This document shows positions 58,717 through 64,000 of a DNA stretch of 64,000 nucleotides, piece after piece. The position numbers and the translations under genes were made by a program. Positions within the stretch are counted from its first letter, which is position 1. Every line of letters starts with the position of its first letter. Source of the stretch: an uncultured Eubacteriales bacterium (GTDB lineage: Bacteria > Bacillota > Clostridia > Oscillospirales > CAG-272); NCBI GenBank assembly GCA_934373635.1, contig CAKROZ010000004.1, positions 1 through 64,000 on the forward strand. The letters run 5' to 3'. The notes below the pieces were generated by a model. The model was not told the DNA's origin. It saw nothing but the letters and a program-made list of their open reading frames with translations, and made no database searches.

Positions 58717-59069
58717 CGGAGCCCCCCTCCTCTCCGTGCCTTCCCGTCGTGTCCTTCTGCAGAGCGGGCGCCCCCGTCGGTGAAGCCTTCGCACTTGCAA
58801 GAAAAGCCTTCGCGTCCGCAAACGTAGTCTTTATGTCCGCAAGCACGGTCTTCCCGCCCGTGAGCGTAGTCTTTACGTCCGCAAGCACGGTCTTCCCGCC
58901 CGTGAGTGTAGTCTTTACGCCCGCAAGCATGGTCTTTACGTCCGCAAGTATAGTCTTCGCGGGACGAAAGGTTTTCGCAAATGTCGTCGGCGTTTTTGCG
59001 CACGACTCCCCCGCCGAAGGCGAAGAAGCCGCACGAATTTTCCCCGACGGGCAGATCACGGTTTGTCAT
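58713..59069 (-). CDS. Cys/His heptapeptide-repeat protein
   Basis: The 118-residue protein starts at 59069 (MTNRDLPVGENSCGFF) after GGGGGAG and overlaps the stop of the preceding gene; its own stop overlaps the next ATG by 4 nt. This double coupling is why I choose this frame among the repetitive alternatives. Residues 39-87 are seven heptads of the form D-x-x-(C/H)-G-R-(K/E): DYTCGRK, DHACGRK, DYTHGRE, DRACGRK, DYAHGRE, DRACGHK, DYVCGRE. The regularly spaced Cys/His could bind metal or form disulfides. I know no matching family. Confidence 0.62.
   Translation of the reverse strand: MTNRDLPVGENSCGFFAFGGGVVRKNADDICENLSSREDYTCGRKDHACGRKDYTHGREDRACGRKDYAHGREDRACGHKDYVCGREGFSCKCEGFTDGGARSAEGHDGKARRGGGLR
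58809..58955 (-). repeat. seven 21-bp minisatellite units
   Basis: The DNA under the heptads consists of 21-bp units; pairs of units form an almost perfect 42-bp repeat, suggesting recent expansion. Confidence 0.85.
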
Positions 59070-59415
59070 TTCGATGCTCCCCCTTTCGGAAGAAGTAGGA
59101 GCCGACAAGGTTTCCGCACAGCCCGAAGAAGGAGACGACGATCATCTCGTCGGCAATACTCGAAAGCAGCCAAAAGAGGCAAAAAGCAAAGAGCCAGAGT
59201 TGCCATACCGCGGGTGAGGTGAGCCGACGCTTCACCCACCGGTAGAGGGGAAGCGCGGAGAAGAGAAGAAGCAGGAGCACGAAGCCCGAGAGCGCCGCCC
59301 GTCCTCCCGCCGCGCGGAAGAGGGGAAAGTAGGCGAGCGTTGCCCCCGCGGGGGGCAGAACGGAGAAGAGCAGTCCGAGCAGGGAATAGAGGAGACGGCT
59401 TCCGTTACGCTTCAT
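59056..59415 (-). CDS. small polytopic membrane protein (119 aa)
   Basis: The start at 59415 (MKRNGSRLLYSLLG) follows AAGGAG and lies inside the end of the previous gene. Four hydrophobic helices are visible: LLYSLLGLLFSVLPPAGATL, LSGFVLLLLLFSALPLY, AVWQLWLFAFCLFWLLSSIA and VVSFFGLCGNLVGSYF. Size and topology resemble holin-like or toxin/antiholin-like proteins, but no signature is seen. Confidence 0.72.
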   Translation of the reverse strand: MKRNGSRLLYSLLGLLFSVLPPAGATLAYFPLFRAAGGRAALSGFVLLLLLFSALPLYRWVKRRLTSPAVWQLWLFAFCLFWLLSSIADEMIVVSFFGLCGNLVGSYFFRKGEHRNDKP

Positions 59416-59989
59416 CGGGGGCTCCTTCGAGCGCCGCACGCATTTTTTCCATGCGCCGCGCGACGAGTTCCTTCTGATACTGCGGCAGGGAGGAGGACGA
59501 GAAGATGTCGTAGAGCAGCTCCACCTCTTCGAGAAGGAGAGATTTCAAAAGCTCGATCTCACCGGATTTTCCCAGCAGTTCCTCAAGCGTCTCGCCGAAT
59601 CCGCGCACCGAATCGGTACACTCGCGGAAAGATGTAAGCATGATTTGTAATTGATTCTTTACAAATTCTGCGTTTTCGGCAGATTCCGTGCCGATTTTTT
59701 TGCTCTCTTCACCGATTTCCTTTACTTTGTCGGAGAGGACGCCGACCCCGCCGCGCAGCAAGGGAAGCATCCCGCGCTTATAGGAAAAGGCAATGACAAG
59801 GGTGCCGAGCGCGGCGAACGCGCCGAACACGGCATCAAGATTCTGCGCAATGTCGCGGTAAAGAAGGGCAAAGGGATTTTCCTCCGTGCTCTCTCCCGCG
59901 ATCTCTGCGCTCTCGGCACAGACGCCGACGGTAAAGAGGGCGGCGATCAGTGCGAGCAAAAGACAAAAGAGAAGAATTCGTTTTTTCAT
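59405..59989 (-). CDS. secreted or membrane protein with coiled-coil region (194 aa)
   Basis: The protein begins MKKRILLFCLLLALIAALFT with a signal sequence ending near VCAES, has a second hydrophobic segment (AVFGAFAALGTLVIAFSY, about 54-71) and then a long helical, charged region (VLSDKVKEIGEESKKIGTES, LLKSLLLEEVELLYDIF) likely to form a coiled coil. GGATCAC-type spacing and an AAAGGATC site precede the ATG. Family unknown. Confidence 0.72.
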   Translation of the reverse strand: MKKRILLFCLLLALIAALFTVGVCAESAEIAGESTEENPFALLYRDIAQNLDAVFGAFAALGTLVIAFSYKRGMLPLLRGGVGVLSDKVKEIGEESKKIGTESAENAEFVKNQLQIMLTSFRECTDSVRGFGETLEELLGKSGEIELLKSLLLEEVELLYDIFSSSSLPQYQKELVARRMEKMRAALEGAPDEA

Positions 59990-60051
59990 TCTGTGATCCT
60001 TTCATAAATAGATGATTTGCGTCTCGCCGTGAGGTGGTTCTGACGCGAGGG

Positions 60052-60438
60052 TCAGAGGATCGTCGCTTTGCCGAGTCGTTCCTCGAGCGCCGCGAGCTTC
60101 TTTTCCGCTACGCCGAGACGGGAATCGAGGAGGGCGAGCGCCTCCCCTACCGCGAGCGCGTCGTCGTCCGCACCGATCTTACCCCGTTCGACGCGGATCG
60201 GCGTGCAGAGGACGGTTCTTCCGGGGAGGAAGAGCAGGGGCGTCGTTTCCCCCTCGGCGAGAGACTCGCGCGGAAAGTGTGCGGCTCCGTCCCGAAGAGG
60301 GAGAATGTGTTTCCCGAGGCGTACCGTTCCCTCGATCCCTTCGCCGAAGCAAAGGCGAAGATCCGCGCCCGCGCGGTCATAGCCGACGGCGTAGGGGAAG
60401 GCGCGTGGGCCCAGAATACGGTAATGAAATTCGGTCAT
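60052..60438 (-). CDS. small protein with C-terminal coiled coil (128 aa)
   Basis: The start at 60438 (MTEFHYRILGPRAFPYAVG) follows GGAGGAGG and overlaps the 25-residue ORF by ATGA. The first 95 residues look beta-rich (GADLRLCFGEGIEGTVRLG, LLFLPGRTVLCTPIRVERG); the last 35 form a helix with heptad spacing (LLDSRLGVAEKKLAALEERL). The combination suits an oligomeric structural protein of a phage particle. No family recognised. Confidence 0.7.
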   Translation of the reverse strand: MTEFHYRILGPRAFPYAVGYDRAGADLRLCFGEGIEGTVRLGKHILPLRDGAAHFPRESLAEGETTPLLFLPGRTVLCTPIRVERGKIGADDDALAVGEALALLDSRLGVAEKKLAALEERLGKATIL

Positions 60439-60512
60439 CGGGCACCTCCTCCGAGCGGTCGGAACACGCGGCAGGTCGCCGCGCGGTTTTTCATGGGATG
60501 ATTTCGCTTCAT
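60435..60512 (-). CDS. 25-residue coupled small ORF
   Basis: An ATG at 60512 follows AAAGGA at a good distance, and the frame reads MKRNHPMKNRAATCRVFRPL and five more residues before a TGA overlapping the next ATG. The last codons contain that gene's GGAGGAGG site. It may be a leader peptide that keeps ribosomes passing to the next gene, or a small basic protein. Confidence 0.45.
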   Translation of the reverse strand: MKRNHPMKNRAATCRVFRPLGGGAR

Positions 60513-60550
60513 AAATGGTCGTCCTTTCTGTTTTGTGCGGCATTCGCGCG

Positions 60551-61027
60551 TCATGCCGACGCAACGCCGCGCACGATCGCCTGCTTTGTTCCGTCGTACC
60601 AGAGGAGAATGTTGTAGTGCTTTCCCGCGAGCGGGGTGAATACACCGCCACTCGTGTCGTCACCCGTGAATTTGCACTCTTCGTCGGTGTAGAATTCGGG
60701 CGCCTTCGTGCCGGAGTCAAAGACAAGAATCGCGTAAAAGTCAGCCTCCGGCGCGTCGGGAAAGAAGTATTCCACCAAGCCGTCTTCAATCGTCGCGATG
60801 CGGTACTCGACCCCCGCTTCGAGCGTGCCGTAGGAAAGTGCACCGCTCTTGACGGTTCTTTCCCCGACTGCCTTCAGGGCGGAAAATTTGTTTTGACCGT
60901 TCCCGACGCGCAGTTGTACGCGTCCGTTCGCCATTTTCAGAAAGGCGATCTCACCGTCCTTGAGGGGGACGTCATATGCCGCCCATTCCTCAGGGGTACC
61001 GCGGAGAAACTGGAAAAAATGATACAT
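60551..61027 (-). CDS. phage tail-fibre/tropism-determinant-like protein (158 aa)
   Basis: The N-terminal segment FLRGTPEEWAAYDVPLKDGE, with GRVQLRVGNGQNKFSAL after, is the hallmark of the N-terminal domain shared by phage hyaluronidase, major tropism determinant and many tail-tip proteins. The rest (about 90 residues) looks beta-rich (VEYRIATIEDGLVEYFF, AGKHYNILLWYDGTKQ). It probably forms part of a host-contacting spike. Confidence 0.8.
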   Translation of the reverse strand: MYHFFQFLRGTPEEWAAYDVPLKDGEIAFLKMANGRVQLRVGNGQNKFSALKAVGERTVKSGALSYGTLEAGVEYRIATIEDGLVEYFFPDAPEADFYAILVFDSGTKAPEFYTDEECKFTGDDTSGGVFTPLAGKHYNILLWYDGTKQAIVRGVASA

Positions 61028-61045
61028 AGCTTGAAAAACTCCTTT

Positions 61046-62179
61046 TTATAGTCTGTCGGGACGCTCGTTCGGTTTGCCACAGTCGATGTAGAGACGGACC
61101 TGTCCGCTCGTGAGATGGGTATGCCATGCGAGCAGGTCGCGAAGGTAGGTGCCGAGGGTCGAGGTGCCGAAATACACCGTCTCAAAGAAGGTGCCGTCGG
61201 TGAGAGAGGTAAAGAAGCCACTCAGTGTCTGCTCTTCGGTCACCCCCGTTTTGTAGGTGGAGGCAGAGAAGGCGTTTTTTTCGATCTCTCCGAGCTTTCC
61301 CTCCATTTCGTCAAGTTTTGTTGACAAATTCCCGCTTCCGCGGGGAATCACTGTGAGAATGTCGCCGTTTTTCACATCGGAAAAGAAATCGGAGATCGTG
61401 TAATTATCCTTGATCCCCGTCTCCGTCGAGCCGGTGACGATCGTCGCCTTTACCTCGTCGATTTTGTCCGATGCCTCGCTTTTTGCGCTCACGAGATCGC
61501 CTTCCATCTTTGTAAGACGCTCTTCGAGCTTGCCGCCGTCCGTCACGAGATAGTCGGCAAAGGCGCCGCTTTTGATATCGGCGAACATGTCGGCGAGCGT
61601 GTGCGTCTGCGTAATGCCCGTGCGGATGCTTTTTTCACGGAGCGTCGTCTGCAATGTCGCGATGTTCTCCCGCATCCCCTTCATGATGGGGCCGAGGATG
61701 CCCGAGGAGGTGACGAGCACCTCGGAGAGTGCGCCGCTTCGCACGCCCGCGAGAAAGTCCGCAAGCGTCGGGAAGCCGGGAACCCCCGACGGCATTTTCT
61801 TTATATGCTCGTATGAGGTCGCGTCGTCGATCTCCCCGTCGATGCGGTCAAGACGTTCGGAGAGTTTTTCTTCCCCCGTCGACAGATACCCCGCGAGCGC
61901 GCCGCTTCCGATGTCGGCGAAGAGATCGGCGAGGGTGTGCCCCTCTCCGAGTCCCGTCGGCATCGCGTCGGCAAGCGAGCCGTCGCCCGCGGCGGCAATG
62001 TCGTCGAGCAGGGAATTGAAACGTTCGATGAGAAAGAGGGGCAGGCGATCGAACGCCTCCTTCATTTCCGCCGCCGTGTACCCTCTGCCGCCGAACGCGC
62101 CCGAGGCGTTCGGTCGGGAGGGAAGAGAGGAAACGCGAAGAGCGGCGATCTCCGCGTTTTTGATTTTTTCGGTCGTCAT
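61046..62179 (-). CDS. fibre-like protein with five internal repeats (377 aa)
   Basis: The start at 62179 (MTTEKIKNAEIAALRV) follows GAAAGGAAC. The N-terminal region (GYTAAEMKEAFDRLPLFLIE, then FNSLLDDI) resembles clostridial phage tail-protein starts. From residue 76 on, five repeats begin with G(I/V/L) then T(L/I)(A/S)(D/G)xF at about residues 76, 132, 188, 255 and 312, a 56-residue period with one longer unit. The C-terminal end carries LLAWHTHLTSGQVRLYIDCG. Trimeric fibre structure is inference. Confidence 0.78.
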   Translation of the reverse strand: MTTEKIKNAEIAALRVSSLPSRPNASGAFGGRGYTAAEMKEAFDRLPLFLIERFNSLLDDIAAAGDGSLADAMPTGLGEGHTLADLFADIGSGALAGYLSTGEEKLSERLDRIDGEIDDATSYEHIKKMPSGVPGFPTLADFLAGVRSGALSEVLVTSSGILGPIMKGMRENIATLQTTLREKSIRTGITQTHTLADMFADIKSGAFADYLVTDGGKLEERLTKMEGDLVSAKSEASDKIDEVKATIVTGSTETGIKDNYTISDFFSDVKNGDILTVIPRGSGNLSTKLDEMEGKLGEIEKNAFSASTYKTGVTEEQTLSGFFTSLTDGTFFETVYFGTSTLGTYLRDLLAWHTHLTSGQVRLYIDCGKPNERPDRL

Positions 62180-62193
62180 AAGAGTTCCTTTCG

Positions 62194-64000
62194 TCAGGTT
62201 TCGCCCGCCCGTATCCTTCCGCGCACGCGGAAGCGGTAGGCGATGGTATAAATCCCGAAGGGAGAGCGCGAGGCGTCCGACGTGACGGCGATCTGCTGTT
62301 CCGTAAACCGTCTCGTCCGCAGGGCGAGCGGGACGGTGAAGGTGTCGTTTCCCGAGAGCGCGAGCGCCGAGAAGTCCACATCCGAAAAGGAGAGAAAGCC
62401 CGCGGGCAGGATCGCCTCCTCCCGCAGAAGTTCGCGGTCGGTCGCGACGGAAAGCGAGAGACGGGAGGACGCATAGCTCTGACATTTCAGAACGAGCGAG
62501 TTCTTCACCATGTCCTTTGCAAGGTGGGGAATTCCGCAGTCGTCGAGTGCCGTCATAAGCTCGTAGTGGGGCGCATGCCTGTCAAAGTCGTAAAAATCGG
62601 GGTGTATCACCCGCGAATAGCGTGCTTTGTAGGCATCGGCGTCAAAGTCGCTCCCGTTTTTGATCCGATCGGGCGGGACGCCCCGCTTGTCGGTATTGAA
62701 GACGCAGATGTCCCCGTTTTCGCTACCGAAGAACAGAAGCTCGTCGACCGAGCGGAAGGCGACGGCGGGATGATAGGTGCCCCCCGTGAATTCCTCGGTC
62801 GGATAGACCTCGAAGCGGTTCTCCCCCGATTTCGTGAAGTACACCGTCTCTCCGTTCTCCTCCGTGACGCTGTAAACGGTGTCGGTCACGGGTGCGTCGG
62901 GTGTCGGATGGGCAAGATAGCCCTCCCTCGCCGTCGGCGTGTAGCGGTAGACGCGCGTGTCCCCCGTATAGGTTCCGATGCCCGAGAGGTAGTACCACTC
63001 GTACTCGGTGCCCCCCGTTTCGTGTCGGTAGGTCGCGCGGGAGTCGGCGAGGTAGACCCTGCCGCCGACCGCCGCGACGAGATAGCCGCAGAACACGTCG
63101 AGCACCACGGAAGAAAGCTCCTCCGTGAGCAACTTCGCGTTGATCGCGTGCGAGCGGCAGACAATGCTCCGCGCAAGGTTCAGCGTCTGCTTCGAGAGCG
63201 CCGAGATGCCCGTTTCCGAAACGAACAAGGGGTCGTCGAAAAAGGAGATCGCCCCGCCACACGCCGATAGCCCTGCGTGAATGTAGGAGGTCGGATAGAT
63301 CTTCGGTAACAGGTCGATGCCCGTCTCCTTCGGGATGTGGTAGTAGATGCTGCCGCCCCCGTCGTCCCCCGCTTTGAAGACAACCAGAGCGTCGCCCGTC
63401 GAGAGGAGCGCCTTCGTCGGATAGGAGCCCACCCCGTCGTTGAAGTAATTCAGAACGCCGAAGTAGGTCGGGTCGTTCTGTCCCGTGTTTCCTCTCGCAC
63501 TGTAAAATACCGTGTTCGGGAAGGCGGGATTCCCCGCGAGGAAGACCCGCCCGTCGAATACCTCGGCGGCAAGACAGCGCGAAATCGCCGAGGCGCCCCC
63601 GTCGGTAAAGCTTCCTCCGGAGAGAAAGTTCGTTCCCGCCGAACTTTCCGAGTATTCGGAGGCAGAGAGGGTGCCCGTGATCGAGATCTCCCGATCCTTC
63701 ATGAAGTTCCGATTGTTCAGGGCGAGCAGGAGCCCCGCGATGTGTGAGCCCTCGGTGACGGTGGTCACGGTGTAGTCCGTCGTTCCGTCAACGCTGACCG
63801 AGACCGAGGAGGCGGGCTCGCAAAGGGGGAGATACATGGTGAGCGAGGGGCTCCACGTGTAGGTGTCGATCTGATGGTCGCTGCTCGACGGCGCCCCCTC
63901 GATCTTCGCGTATTCCGCCATGCCGTAGGCATAGTGGATCGTCATTGCGGGACAGCCCGTGAACGCGTTCGCACCGACCTTTGCAATCTTCTTTCCGAAG
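62194..64000 (-). CDS. large phage-structural-like protein, 5' end beyond the window
   Basis: The frame is open to the window edge, so the protein is longer than the 602 residues seen. The first residues (KVGANAFTGCPAM) look like the end of a BspA-type leucine-rich repeat. Then comes a body with AAEVFDGRVFLAGNPAFPNTVFYSARG and PTYFGVLNYFNDGVGSYPTKALLSTGDALVVFKAG, patterns I associate with phage tail or stabilisation-type proteins. An ATG at 63945 is only an internal Met. Ends 14 nt before the fibre gene. Confidence 0.7.
   Translation of the reverse strand, partial: FGKKIAKVGANAFTGCPAMTIHYAYGMAEYAKIEGAPSSSDHQIDTYTWSPSLTMYLPLCEPASSVSVSVDGTTDYTVTTVTEGSHIAGLLLALNNRNFMKDREISITGTLSASEYSESSAGTNFLSGGSFTDGGASAISRCLAAEVFDGRVFLAGNPAFPNTVFYSARGNTGQNDPTYFGVLNYFNDGVGSYPTKALLSTGDALVVFKAGDDGGGSIYYHIPKETGIDLLPKIYPTSYIHAGLSACGGAISFFDDPLFVSETGISALSKQTLNLARSIVCRSHAINAKLLTEELSSVVLDVFCGYLVAAVGGRVYLADSRATYRHETGGTEYEWYYLSGIGTYTGDTRVYRYTPTAREGYLAHPTPDAPVTDTVYSVTEENGETVYFTKSGENRFEVYPTEEFTGGTYHPAVAFRSVDELLFFGSENGDICVFNTDKRGVPPDRIKNGSDFDADAYKARYSRVIHPDFYDFDRHAPHYELMTALDDCGIPHLAKDMVKNSLVLKCQSYASSRLSLSVATDRELLREEAILPAGFLSFSDVDFSALALSGNDTFTVPLALRTRRFTEQQIAVTSDASRSPFGIYTIAYRFRVRGRIRAGET

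Noticed and set aside
58809..58955. CRISPR array
   Set aside because: Units are 21 bp and directly adjacent without unique spacers.
58493..59059. Second minus-strand frame over the repeats (KTTLTGGKTVLAD-type)
   Set aside because: It runs on into the next gene as Arg-rich shadow text and has no ribosome binding site.
58749..59222. Plus-strand frame over the 21-bp repeats (STVFPPVSVVF-type repeats)
   Set aside because: Because the unit is a multiple of three every frame looks repetitive; only the minus frame at 58713-59069 has coupled start and stop signals.

Overview
The window reads as a chromosomal segment of a fairly GC-rich, low-GC-relative Gram-positive bacterium, most likely an uncultured anaerobic member of class Clostridia (Bacillota). 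Pointers are the Firmicutes-type HPr with both His15 and Ser46, acetate kinase, the Rrf2/CysK arrangement, LuxS plus Pfs, a TPP riboswitch in front of an ECF-type thiamine transporter (ThiT), long-form HPF, PheS with its Cys-rich insertion, strong AGGAGG-type ribosome binding sites, and sigma-A promoters close to TTGACA-17 nt-TATAAT. I cannot name a genus. I see no rRNA, complete tRNA, CRISPR array or intact transposase.

Layout. 0-1.4 kb is lower in GC and looks acquired: a truncated WYL-type regulator remnant, an orphan lipoprotein and a structured, possibly non-coding stretch with terminators. 1.5-6 kb holds an HxlR regulator, a YiiX-like hydrolase and a large InlB-repeat/transglutaminase lipoprotein. 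5.8-12.3 kb is a minus-strand run (M42 peptidase, MutY, PepT, MalQ, esterase) ending in a partly duplicated gene tail. 12.4-16.4 kb is a plus-strand sulfur/methyl-cycle block (CysK, MnmA, Rrf2 regulator, LuxS, Pfs). 17-25 kb has a DinG/XPD-like helicase, HD hydrolase, MATE exporter, AckA, GreA and a uridine-kinase-like protein. 25-33 kb has an O-antigen-ligase-like protein, an RNase III with an extra dsRNA-binding domain, HPF, a TIM-barrel isomerase, a Nudix hydrolase and a CvpA-like membrane protein, followed by a decaying DUF4143 ATPase.

33-50 kb is largely housekeeping on the minus strand: PheST; UvrC-RsmD-CoaD; HPr; RimM-TrmD-O-antigen-ligase-like; a GT4 glycosyltransferase; TadA-CPBP protease with RNase R; SecG. 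50-54 kb on the plus strand has a HAD phosphatase, a PLP methionine-gamma-lyase-like enzyme, ThiN, then the TPP riboswitch and ThiT. 54-57.5 kb has a DUF6809 gene, a Fic remnant, and an ECF sigma factor coupled to a membrane-anchored beta-propeller protein with an attenuator-like leader.

57.8-64 kb is the most unusual part: a tightly packed, translationally coupled minus-strand cassette running off the window edge. It encodes a phage-structural-like protein, a five-repeat fibre-like protein, a tropism-determinant-like protein, a 25-residue coupled ORF, a small coiled-coil-tipped protein, membrane proteins and a Cys/His heptapeptide-repeat protein. I read it as the distal end of a prophage or phage-derived particle locus. 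No integrase, capsid or terminase gene is inside the window to prove this.
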